Shown here one piece after another: positions 1 to 7,906 of a DNA stretch of 49,992 nucleotides. The notes under the pieces were generated by a model, which was given only the letters and a program-made list of their open reading frames with translations, was not told the origin of the DNA and ran no database searches. This DNA is from Streptomyces albus subsp. chlorinus (GTDB taxonomy: Bacteria; Actinomycetota; Actinomycetes; Streptomycetales; Streptomycetaceae). The translations under genes were made by a program, and so were the position numbers. The first letter of the stretch is position 1. Each line of letters opens with the position of its first letter. The DNA is taken from the NCBI RefSeq assembly GCF_013302895.1, contig NZ_VJOK01000001.1, positions 1,995,697-2,045,688 of the forward strand. Direction: 5' to 3'.

Positions 1-1
1 C

Positions 2-1022
2 GCCACGCCGGGCACCCCGGCGGGCGCGCCGCCCGGCCCGCCCCACCTGCTGTACGCGGACCGACTGGACGGTATGGCGGTGGTCGTGCTGTACGACGGG
101 CTGCGGGTGGCGCGGTACGCCGAGCCGTGGGAGCCGGACGGCGGCTCCCGGGCCGCGCGGGACGGCGTCTCGCTGGAACTGGCCCGTACCGCGGGCGCGG
201 AAGCCGCCGCGGCCGGGGCGCTGGCCGTGCGGCGGGGCGAGGAGGACGTCCGCTATCTGACGGCACCGTGGATCCGGCGCGTCAGCGAGGTGGACCTCCT
301 CGACCCGGAGGACGAACCGGGCCGGGCGCTGTCCCGGGACGCCGACGGGGTCACCGAGCCGGTGCCGCTGCCGGTCACCCAGCCCCGCCACTGCGACCGC
401 TGGCCGGGACTGGCGCTGGCCGGCAGCGGCGCACGTGGCCGAGGCGCCCCAGCTCTACACGGACCTGGGCGAGCCCACCCCGGTGCGGCTGACGGACGGA
501 CGGGAGCGGGAGCCCGCCACCTCGGCGGCGGCCCGGCGGCGGCTGGCGCGCACGGCCTGCCATCTGCCGGCGGTGCTCGACAGCGGGGTGAAGTCCCTCA
601 ACTCCTGGGAGTTCGCCCGCCAGACGCTGCCCGAGGGGGACGGTATGGCGGCGTGGGTGTGCACCAGGGCGGTGACCTGGCGGGGCACCGGCGCCCGGGT
701 GATGACCCAGTTCCAGCCGCCCGCTGCCGTGCCCGGGCGCCCCGGCGCGGTCACCTCCCGCGCCGAGGACACCCGGGTGTGCGGGCCGCGCTCCCGGAAG
801 GTCCTCACCGGGCTGCTGTGGAAGTCCACCCGGGGCCACTGGTACCTGCTGGCCGCCGGCGACCGGGAGGTGACGCGCCTGCGGGCCCGCGGCAGGGGCC
901 TGGCGGACGGTCCCGCGGAGGCGGAGGGCAACACGCTGGCCGTCCGCGCGGTGGGCCGGAGCGCCTCGGTGCGGCTGTCGGGCGAGCGCGCGGACGGCTC
1001 ACGGGCCCGCCCGCCGCGCTGA
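2..1022 (+). pseudogene. Hypothetical protein, 5'-truncated by the window edge and apparently frameshifted
   Basis: The first part is open in frame 2 from the window edge (residues such as LLYADRLDGMAVVVLYDG) to about position 430. The second part is open in frame 3 from about 432 (HVAEAPQLYTDLGEPTPV) to a stop at 1020-1022. Both parts have protein-like composition, and the first frame turns into Gly/Arg/Ala-rich shadow sequence after about 430. I therefore read one gene with a one-base shift near 420-432. No signal peptide or known domain is visible, and I do not recognise the family. The true start lies outside the window. The shift could be a genuine mutation or a sequencing indel in a GC-rich run. 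Confidence 0.55.
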
Positions 1023-1200
1023 TCCCGGTCCGCCGTCCCTCACGCGTCGCGGCGGCGCAGCACCTGGCTCCCCACCAGGCGGCGGCAGCGGTGCGCGACG
1101 GCGCGGCGCGGAGGGGGGCAGCCCCGCAGGGCGCGGGCGAGGTCCGCGTCTGGGTTAGCGTGCTGGTGTCACACGGGGCGGGAGCGGGGGCGCAGGGACG

Positions 1201-1881
1201 ATGATCCGGGTACTGCTGGCGGACGACGAGGGGATGATCCGGGCCGGGGTGCGGGCCATCCTGGCGTCGGCCGGGGACATCGAGGTGGTCGCGGAGGCGG
1301 GCGACGGCCGCGCCGCCGTCGAGTCGGCGCGGCGGCACCGCCCCGATGTGTGCCTGCTCGACATCCGCATGCCGCGCCTGGACGGCCTGCGCGCGGCGGC
1401 CGAGGTGCGCCGCACCTGCCCCGGGACGGCCGTGATGATGCTGACCACCTTCAACGAGGACGAGTACATCGCCACGGCTCTCGCCTCGGGCGCCGCCGGT
1501 TTCGTGCTCAAGTCCGGTGATCCGCGGGAGCTGCTGGCGGGGGTGCGGGCCGTGCACGAGGGCGGCGCCTACCTCTCCCCCGCGGTGGCACGGCACGTGA
1601 TCACGCACATGGCCGCGGGGCAGTTGGGCCGCCGCGCGGACGCGCGGGCCCGCACGGCGGCGCTCACCCCGCGCGAGCGGGAGGTGCTGGGCCTGGTGGG
1701 CGCGGGCCTGTCCAACGCCGACATCGCCGCGCGGCTGCACGTGGTCGAGGGCACGGTGAAGACGTACGTCAGCCAGATCCTCGCCCGGCTGGAGATGAGG
1801 AACCGGGTGCAGGCAGCGATCCTGGCCTACGAGGCGGGTCTCGTGCCCGGCTCCTCCCCGGACGGCCCTGGTCCCTCCTGA
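1201..1881 (+). CDS. NarL/FixJ-family response regulator (REC + LuxR HTH)
   Basis: 226 residues, full family length. The N-terminal receiver domain (about 1-118) has the acidic pocket D8/D9, phosphoacceptor D54 in the CLLDIRMP context, T82/T83 and K104. The C-terminal LuxR-type HTH (about 155-215) begins with LTPREREVL and carries the recognition segment LSNADIAARLHVVEGTVKTY. It should be a phosphorylation-controlled transcription factor. No histidine kinase lies next to it inside the window, and the gene upstream is the broken hypothetical, so the partner is unknown. The 3' end overlaps the end of the convergent LacI gene by 55 bp. Confidence 0.93.
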   Translation: MIRVLLADDEGMIRAGVRAILASAGDIEVVAEAGDGRAAVESARRHRPDVCLLDIRMPRLDGLRAAAEVRRTCPGTAVMMLTTFNEDEYIATALASGAAGFVLKSGDPRELLAGVRAVHEGGAYLSPAVARHVITHMAAGQLGRRADARARTAALTPREREVLGLVGAGLSNADIAARLHVVEGTVKTYVSQILARLEMRNRVQAAILAYEAGLVPGSSPDGPGPS

Positions 1882-2888
1882 GCGGTCCGGGGCGCGTGGG
1901 CGGTCGAGCCCCGGACGACCAGTTCCGGCTGGAAGACGTACTCCGTCTCGGCCACCGGGCCGCCGCGCAGCGGCTCCAGCAGGGCGTCCACGGCGGCCTT
2001 GGCCATGGCCCGCACCGGCTGGCGGACGGTGGTCAGGGGCGGGTCGGTGAAGGCGTTCAGCTCCGAGTCGTCGTAGCCGACCACCGACACCTGCCCCGGT
2101 ACCCGCAGCCCCCGCCCGCGCGCGGCCCGTACGGCGCCGAGCGCCATCAGGTCGCTGCCGCACACCAGTCCCGTGCAGCCCGCCTCCAGCAGCGCCTCGG
2201 CCGCCGCCTGCCCGCCCTCGACGGTGAAGAGGGTGTGCCGGATGTGCGGCCGCTCCTGCCCCGTCGCGCGGACGAAGCCCTCCACCTTGCGCCGGGTGGG
2301 CACGAACCGTTCGGGGCCGACGGCCAGCCCGATGCGCCGGTGCCCCAGCTGGCGCAGGTGGCCGACGGCCAGGGCGGCGGCGGCCCGGTCGTCGGCGGAG
2401 ACGAAGGGTGCGCGGATGCGCGGGTTGCGGCCGTTCACGAGGACGAAGGGGACGCCGCGCGCCGCCAGTCGCTCGTAGCGCGCCGGGTCGGCGGTCAGAT
2501 CGGCGTGCAGTCCGGAGAGGAAGACGATGCCGGCCACGTCCCGTGCGACGAGCTGGCCGACCAGTTCGTCCTCGGTGGCGCCGCCCAGCATCCGCGTCCC
2601 CAGCACCGGCGTGTAGCCGTAGCCCGACAGGCACTGCTCGATGACCTGGGCGAAGGCCGGGAAGATGGGGTTGGTCAGCTCCGGGATGACCAGCCCGACC
2701 AGGCCGGCGCTGCGCTGCCGGGCGCGGGCCGGGCGCTCGTAGCCGAGGACGTCCACCGCGGCCAGCACCCGCTGCCGGGTGGCCGCGGCCACGCCCGGCC
2801 TGCCGTTGAGGACGCGGCTGGCCGTCGCCTCGCTGACCTTCGCCTGGGCGGCGATGTCGGCGAGGCGCGCGGTCAGGGCACCGGTCAT
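1827..2888 (-). CDS. LacI-family transcriptional regulator of the maltose locus (copy 1)
   Basis: 353 residues. An N-terminal LacI HTH (LTARLADIAAQAKVSEATAS, then RVLNGRPGVAA) is followed by a periplasmic-binding-like sensor domain (LVGLVIPELTNPIFPAF, later VSVVGYDDSELNAFTDPP). The chosen ATG overlaps the stop of the upstream alpha-glucosidase gene in an ATGA, so it is probably translationally coupled as the last gene of malE-F-G-aglA-lacI. It is clearly paralogous to the regulator at 9645-10718: the HTH is nearly identical and the C-terminus ELVVRGSTA is shared. Both copies are expected to sense a maltodextrin-type ligand and repress malE. Which one is the functional MalR cannot be told from sequence. 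Confidence 0.9.
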   Translation of the reverse strand: MTGALTARLADIAAQAKVSEATASRVLNGRPGVAAATRQRVLAAVDVLGYERPARARQRSAGLVGLVIPELTNPIFPAFAQVIEQCLSGYGYTPVLGTRMLGGATEDELVGQLVARDVAGIVFLSGLHADLTADPARYERLAARGVPFVLVNGRNPRIRAPFVSADDRAAAALAVGHLRQLGHRRIGLAVGPERFVPTRRKVEGFVRATGQERPHIRHTLFTVEGGQAAAEALLEAGCTGLVCGSDLMALGAVRAARGRGLRVPGQVSVVGYDDSELNAFTDPPLTTVRQPVRAMAKAAVDALLEPLRGGPVAETEYVFQPELVVRGSTAHAPRTAQEGPGPSGEEPGTRPAS

Positions 2889-4537
2889 CCGCGGGCCCAC
2901 CAGGCGGTCGTGTCGCCGGGCAGCACGGTCCCGCCGGGTGCCCCGTCGGCCGGCAACGGTCCGCTGGCCAGCAGCAGTTCGCCGCTCACCGACTCCAGCC
3001 GCACCGGTGCGGTGCGGGTGTTGGCCGCGCAGACGAACCCGCCGCGGCGGAACGCCAGCACCCCGGCGGGCGCGGGCAGCCACTCCAGCGGCTCGCCGTC
3101 GCCCAGTTCGGGCCGCTCGCGGCGCAGCCGCAGCGCGGTGCGGTACAGCTCCAGCGTGGAGGAGGGGTCGCCGGTCTGGGCGGCGACGGAGAGGGCGCCC
3201 CAGCCGGGCGGCTGAGGCAGCCAGCTGCCACCGCTGCCGAAGCCGTAGGAGTCGCCGCCGCCCGCCGTCCTCTCCTCCTCCCAGGGGAGCGGCACCCGGC
3301 AGCCGTCGCGGAGCCCGTCCTGCCCGCTGTCGCGGAAGAACGAGGGGTCCTGGCGGGCCTCGTCGGGCAGTTCGGTCACCTCCGGCAGGCCCAGCTCCTC
3401 GCCCTGGTAGACGTAGGCGGAACCGGGCAGGGCGAGCATCAGCAGCGAGGCGGCCCGTCCCCGGGCGTGGCCGCCGCCCAGCCGGGTGCGGTGGCGGACG
3501 ACGTCGTGGTTGGACAGCACCCAGGTGGCGGGCGCGCCGACGGCGCCGAGGGAGGTGAGGGAGGCGTCGATGACCTCGCGGAGCGCCTCGGCGTCCCAGC
3601 CGGTGTTGAGGTAGTGGAAGTTGAACGCCTGGTGCAGTTCGTCCTCGCGGACGTACAGGGCGGTGCGCTCGGCGCTGGGCGTCCAGGCTTCCGCGACCCC
3701 GATGCGCTCTTCGGGGTACTCGTCGAGCACCCGGCGCCACGAGCGGTAGATCTCGTGCACCCCGTCCTGGTCGAAGAAGGGCAGCTCGGCGGTGCCCAGC
3801 AGCTTCAGCTGTCCCGGGGCGCCCATGTCGGGGAGGCCGGCCGCCTTGACGAGCCCGTGGGCCACGTCGATGCGGAAGCCGTCCACGCCCAGGTCGAGCC
3901 AGAACCGCAGCACGGAGCGGAACTCGTCGCGCACGGCGCGGTGGTCCCAGTTGAAGTCGGGCTGTTCGGGGGCGAACAGGTGCAGGTACCACAGTCCGGG
4001 CTCGCCGGGCACCTGGCTCCAGGCGGGGCCGCCGAAGACGGACTCCCAGTCGTTGGGGGGTTCGATGCCGCGCTCGCCCCTGCCGGGTACGAAGTGGTAG
4101 CGCGCGCGGGCGGCGGTGTCGCCGCCGAGGGCGCGCCGGAACCACTCGTGCTGGTCGGAGGAGTGGTTGGGGACGATGTCGATGATGACGCGCAGCCCGA
4201 GCGCGTGCGCGTCCCGGATGAGGGCCCGCGCGTCCTCCAGGGTGCCGAACATCGGGTCGATGGCGCGGTAGTCGGCCACGTCGTAGCCCGCGTCCGCCTG
4301 CGGGGAGGCGTAGAAGGGGCTGAGCCAGACGGCGTCGACGCCCAGCTGTGCCAGGTGGGGCAGCCGTCGGCGGGCGCCGGCCAGGTCGCCCATGCCGTCG
4401 CCGTTGCCGTCGGCGAACGAGCGCGGGTAGACCTGGTAGATCACCGCGTCGCGCCACCACCGGGTGGGGGCGGGTGCTTCCTTGTGCCGCGGCGCCGTCC
4501 GGGTCTGCGGCGCGGGCGCGCTGTCGTACTGGTTCAT
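2885..4537 (-). CDS. aglA: GH13 alpha-glucosidase (copy 1), cytoplasmic
   Basis: 550 residues of the oligo-1,6/alpha-1,4-glucosidase branch of GH13. The barrel starts at WWRDAVIYQVYPRSF. The expected catalytic residues are nucleophile D224 (DGFRIDVAHG), acid/base E283 (GVAEAW) and the stabilising D345 (LSNHDVV). There is no signal peptide, so it should hydrolyse maltose and maltodextrin after import by MalEFG. It lies 46 bp downstream of malG, and a short CCCGCC/GGCGGG hairpin at 4561-4577 in that gap may tune expression. The stop overlaps the LacI start by 4 bases. It is strongly similar over its whole length to the second copy at 7907-9619. The symbol follows the usual Streptomyces malEFG-aglA arrangement. 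Confidence 0.92.
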   Translation of the reverse strand: MNQYDSAPAPQTRTAPRHKEAPAPTRWWRDAVIYQVYPRSFADGNGDGMGDLAGARRRLPHLAQLGVDAVWLSPFYASPQADAGYDVADYRAIDPMFGTLEDARALIRDAHALGLRVIIDIVPNHSSDQHEWFRRALGGDTAARARYHFVPGRGERGIEPPNDWESVFGGPAWSQVPGEPGLWYLHLFAPEQPDFNWDHRAVRDEFRSVLRFWLDLGVDGFRIDVAHGLVKAAGLPDMGAPGQLKLLGTAELPFFDQDGVHEIYRSWRRVLDEYPEERIGVAEAWTPSAERTALYVREDELHQAFNFHYLNTGWDAEALREVIDASLTSLGAVGAPATWVLSNHDVVRHRTRLGGGHARGRAASLLMLALPGSAYVYQGEELGLPEVTELPDEARQDPSFFRDSGQDGLRDGCRVPLPWEEERTAGGGDSYGFGSGGSWLPQPPGWGALSVAAQTGDPSSTLELYRTALRLRRERPELGDGEPLEWLPAPAGVLAFRRGGFVCAANTRTAPVRLESVSGELLLASGPLPADGAPGGTVLPGDTTAWWARG

Positions 4538-4583
4538 GTCCTCGAGGTCCCAATCGTTGCCCCGCCGCGTGGGCGGGAGAGGG

Positions 4584-5414
4584 CTAGGCTTTCGTCGCGC
4601 CGGCCGTCAGGCCGGACACCAGGTGGCGCTGGGCGAAGCCGAAGACGAGTCCGGCCGGGACGGCGATGATGACGGCGGCCGCGGTCATCGAGCCCCAGTC
4701 GGCGCCGTAGCGGTTGACGAAGGTCTGCAGTCCGCCCGCCAGGGTGAGGTTCTCCTCGCCGGTCATGAAGGCGGTGGCGTAGGCGACCTCGGCCCAGGCG
4801 GTGACGAAGGTGTAGAAGCCGGTGACGGCGATGCCGGGCTTGGCGAGCGGCAGGACGAGCCGCCAGAAGGTGCCGAACGGGTTGAGCCCGTCCACCCGTC
4901 CCGACTCGTCGATGTCGACGGGGATCGTGTCGAAGAAGCCCTTCATCATCCAGGCGCAGAACGGCACGGCCACCGTGAGGTAGGTGAGGATCAGTCCGAG
5001 CGGCTGGTTGAGCAGGCCGAGGTTCGCCATCGTGGTGTAGAGCGGCACGATCAGCACGGCCATCGGGAACATCTGCGTGATCAGCAGGACCCACATCAGC
5101 GGACGCGTCCCGGGGAAGCGGAACCGGCTGAGCGCGTATCCCGTGGTGGCCGCGATGAACACGCCGACGGCGGTGGTGCCGACGACGACGATCAGCGAGT
5201 TGCCGAACCAGGTGAGGAAGTGGGTGTCGGCCACCACGTGCCGGTAGTTGCCGAGGGTGAGGTCCTTGACCAGCGCGGTCGAGAACGACTCGCTGCTGGG
5301 CTTGAGGGAGGTCACCAGCAGCCACAGCGGCGGGAAGAGGGCGCAGACGGTGCCCAGCAGCAGTCCCGCGTGCAGGGCGACGGACGCCGCCGGTTTCCGG
5401 TTCCGGGTACGCAT
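4584..5414 (-). CDS. malG: Maltose/maltodextrin ABC transporter permease MalG
   Basis: 276 residues from this ATG, with about six membrane segments. The cytoplasmic EAA-type loop (DESGRVDGLNPFGTFWRLVLP) docks the ATPase. An in-frame GTG at 5423 (adding VNP) overlaps the malF stop as GTGA and is an equally plausible start. The AGAGG just upstream is 4 nt from the GTG and 13 nt from the ATG. It is the inner-membrane partner of MalF. No dedicated ATPase is encoded here; in streptomycetes a shared MsiK-type ATPase encoded elsewhere energises such importers. Confidence 0.93.
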   Translation of the reverse strand: MRTRNRKPAASVALHAGLLLGTVCALFPPLWLLVTSLKPSSESFSTALVKDLTLGNYRHVVADTHFLTWFGNSLIVVVGTTAVGVFIAATTGYALSRFRFPGTRPLMWVLLITQMFPMAVLIVPLYTTMANLGLLNQPLGLILTYLTVAVPFCAWMMKGFFDTIPVDIDESGRVDGLNPFGTFWRLVLPLAKPGIAVTGFYTFVTAWAEVAYATAFMTGEENLTLAGGLQTFVNRYGADWGSMTAAAVIIAVPAGLVFGFAQRHLVSGLTAGATKA

Positions 5415-5419
5415 CGGAT

Positions 5420-6346
5420 TCACCACGCCTCTGACTGGCGGCGCAGTGCCCGCCGGTAGACGACTGTGAACAGCGAGAGCAGCAGCAGGATGAGCACGCC
5501 CCAGGCGGCCGAGGTGGCGAAGTCGCGGGGGCTGTTGACGAAGGAGAGCCGGAACGCGTACGTCACCAGGATCTCGGTGGAGTCCTCGGGCCCGCCCCTG
5601 GTGAGCAGGAAGATCACCGGGAACATGTTGAACGTCCAGATGGTGCTGAGCAGGATCACCGTGCCGCTGACCGCCCGCACCCCGGGCAGTGTGATGTGGC
5701 GGAAGCGCTGCCAGGGGCCGGCGCCGTCCATCTCCGCGGCCTCGTACAGCTCGCCGGGTATGGCCTGCAGCGCGCCGAGCATCGCCACGATCATGAACGG
5801 CACGCCCAGCCACACGTTCACCGCGACCACCGCGACCTTGGCCCAGGTGGGGTCGCCCAGCCACGGGACGCCGTCGATGCCGCCGCCGTCGAGGACCTTG
5901 TTCAGCAGGCCGTTCTTCTCGTTGAAGAGCATCTTCCAGGCGAAGACCGAGACGAAGGCGGGGATGCCCCAGGGCACGATCATCGCCACCCGGTAGAAGG
6001 CCCGGCCCCGCACCGTCCGGTTCAGCATGTTGGCCAGGCCGAGGCCGAGGGCGAAGGTGAGGCCCACACAGGCCGCGGTCCACAGGGCCGTCCAGCCCAG
6101 GCGGTCCCAGAAGACGCCGTCGGTGAGGATGCTTCGGTAGTTGTCCAGCCCGACGAACTCGTAGCTGGCCGGGATGTGGTTGACGCCGATGTGGCGTTCC
6201 ACGTTGGCCTCGTCGGCGTCGGTGAGGGAGAGGTAGACGCCGCGGCCGAGGGGGTAGCCGACGATGAGGCCGAGGACGAGGGCCACCGGGGCGACCATGG
6301 TCCACGCGTACCAGTGTCTCGCCGACAGGGCGATGATCCGCTTCAT
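5420..6346 (-). CDS. malF: Maltose/maltodextrin ABC transporter permease MalF
   Basis: 308 residues with a short cytoplasmic N-terminus, then about six membrane segments starting at WTMVAPVALVLGLIVGYPLG. The EAA loop is LYEAAEMDGAGPWQRFRHI. It lies 52 bp downstream of malE and overlaps the alternative GTG start of malG. It has a duplicated Shine-Dalgarno region (see the repeat at 6351-6381). It forms the membrane channel with MalG. Confidence 0.94.
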   Translation of the reverse strand: MKRIIALSARHWYAWTMVAPVALVLGLIVGYPLGRGVYLSLTDADEANVERHIGVNHIPASYEFVGLDNYRSILTDGVFWDRLGWTALWTAACVGLTFALGLGLANMLNRTVRGRAFYRVAMIVPWGIPAFVSVFAWKMLFNEKNGLLNKVLDGGGIDGVPWLGDPTWAKVAVVAVNVWLGVPFMIVAMLGALQAIPGELYEAAEMDGAGPWQRFRHITLPGVRAVSGTVILLSTIWTFNMFPVIFLLTRGGPEDSTEILVTYAFRLSFVNSPRDFATSAAWGVLILLLLSLFTVVYRRALRRQSEAW

Positions 6347-6350
6347 ATGA

Positions 6351-6381
6351 AGCCTTTCGAGGGCTGGAGCCTTTCGAGGGC
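6351..6381 (-). repeat. 14-bp direct repeat duplicating the malF ribosome-binding region
   Basis: AGCCTTTCGAGGGC occurs at 6351-6364 and again at 6368-6381 (17-bp period). Read on the minus strand, each copy contains CGAAAGG. The proximal copy sits correctly spaced before the malF ATG, and the second is a spare copy one period upstream. Confidence 0.7.
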
Positions 6382-6398
6382 CTGGGGCGGTCCCCTTG

Positions 6399-7670
6399 TT
6401 ACTCGTAGTCCTTCAGGAGCTTGCGGAACTCGTCGCCGGTCTTCCTGGCGGCGGCCTCTGGGGACTTGCCGCCGGCCAGGACGCCGTCGACACCGACGCG
6501 GATGGGCTCGAAGAGCGAGTTGCCCTCGGCGATCCACGGGCGCTGCACGGCCTTGCCTACCGCGGGACGGAAGAAGCGCACCATCTCGTTGTCCCGGACG
6601 GCGGGCCGCTCGTAGACGGACTTCCGCGTCGGGAGCAGCGACAGCTCCTTCGTGGTGCGGGCCTGCACCTCGGCGCTGCTCATGTACTTGGCGAACTCCT
6701 GCGCGGCGCGGAGGTTCTTCGACCCCGCGTACACGGACAGGTTCCAGCCGCCCTGCGGGGAGCCCTGCGCCCTGCTGCCGGCGGGGACGGGCGCCACGCC
6801 GAGGTTGTCCTTCCGCCCGCCCTCGAACTCCTCGCCCTGGCGGGCGAAGGCGATGTCCCAGGGGCCGTCCACGATCATGACGACCTTGCCGTCCTGGAAG
6901 GCCTTGATGCCGTTCTCCTGGCCGTCGCTGGAGTCGGTGACCGCCGCCTTGCTCTCGACCAGGTCCTTCATGGTGGCCAGGGCGCGGACGCCGGGCTCGT
7001 CGTCGACGGTGACCTTCTTGCGCTTGGCGTCGATGAGGTCGCCGCCCTCGCCGTAGAGGTAGGGCAGGAACCAGTAGGGGTCGTCGCCGCGCAGGTAGAG
7101 GGCGGTGGCGCCGGTCCTGTCCTTGATCTTCCCCGCGTTCTTCTTCAGCTCCGCGAAGGACTCGGGCACCCGCACGCCCGCCTTCTTCAGCAGCCGCTTG
7201 TTGTAGAAGAGGCCGAGGGTGTCGGTGACCTGGGGGACGGCGTACGTCTTGCCCTCGAACCTGGTGGAGCCGGCCGCGGTCGCCAGGTGGTCGGACATGG
7301 TGTCGAGGGCGGGGGTGCCGTCCAGCGGGGCGAGGTAGCCGAGGCGGGCGAAGTCGGCGACCCAGGCGACCTCGGTGCGCATCACGTCGGGGGCGCCGGA
7401 GTTGCCGCCCGCCGCGTTCTTGAACTTCTGGTTGGCGTCGCCGAAGTTGACGTGCACGTACTTGACGTCCACCTTCGGGTGCTCCCTCTCGAAGTCCTCG
7501 GCGATCTTCCGGTAGGTGTCCTTCTCGCCCTCGTTCGAGGTGTCCCAGTAGGTGACGGTTCCCTCGACCTTGCCGCCGGCGCCGTTGCCGCCCTCCGGGT
7601 CGCCGCCGCAAGCCGTTGCCGCAAGAGCCAGTCCCGCTATCAGCGCGGTGGCGCCTATGCCACGCCGCAT
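6399..7670 (-). CDS. malE: Maltose/maltodextrin-binding lipoprotein MalE
   Basis: 423 residues. The N-terminus is a lipoprotein signal (MRRG, hydrophobic stretch, then AATACGG) with the modified cysteine at position 21. The mature part is an extracytoplasmic solute-binding protein family 1 fold (VTYWDTSNEGE near the start, GKVVMIVDGPWDIAFA in the middle). The start is supported by GGAGG 8 nt upstream. Longer readings to 8018 run through the control region and the oppositely transcribed gene and are not used. It is first gene of the leftward operon and binds maltodextrin outside the membrane for MalFG. Confidence 0.94.
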   Translation of the reverse strand: MRRGIGATALIAGLALAATACGGDPEGGNGAGGKVEGTVTYWDTSNEGEKDTYRKIAEDFEREHPKVDVKYVHVNFGDANQKFKNAAGGNSGAPDVMRTEVAWVADFARLGYLAPLDGTPALDTMSDHLATAAGSTRFEGKTYAVPQVTDTLGLFYNKRLLKKAGVRVPESFAELKKNAGKIKDRTGATALYLRGDDPYWFLPYLYGEGGDLIDAKRKKVTVDDEPGVRALATMKDLVESKAAVTDSSDGQENGIKAFQDGKVVMIVDGPWDIAFARQGEEFEGGRKDNLGVAPVPAGSRAQGSPQGGWNLSVYAGSKNLRAAQEFAKYMSSAEVQARTTKELSLLPTRKSVYERPAVRDNEMVRFFRPAVGKAVQRPWIAEGNSLFEPIRVGVDGVLAGGKSPEAAARKTGDEFRKLLKDYE

Positions 7671-7759
7671 GTCCGATCCCTCCGCAAGGTGAAAGCGTGC
7701 GCCTGAGGCGGCGCCCGGCTGCGGAGGAAGGTAACAGCGGTCCCGGCGCGGCGAAAGGC

Positions 7760-7780
7760 CTTGCGGTAAATTTCTGCAAG
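7760..7780. promoter_or_regulatory. Probable MalR-type operator between malE and the divergent alpha-glucosidase
   Basis: CTTGCGG (7760-7766) and CTGCAAG (7774-7780) form an imperfect inverted repeat around an AT-rich centre (TAAATTT) in an otherwise GC-rich 236-bp divergent intergenic region. CTTGC/GCAAG boxes are, from memory, the kind of target bound by MalR/Reg1 LacI proteins in Streptomyces. The position suits control of both operons. A further CTTGC-like box (CCTTGCCACC) lies downstream at about 7847. Confidence 0.65.
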
Positions 7781-7906
7781 AAAGCCGGGGTCCACCCGGC
7801 GGCTCGTAACCCCGGGCCGCTGTCCGCGTTGTCACCCTCGACACCCTTGCCACCGGATTGCCCGCGCTCGCGCGATCCGCCGGCTCCCGCCCGATGGGGA
7901 AGACCT

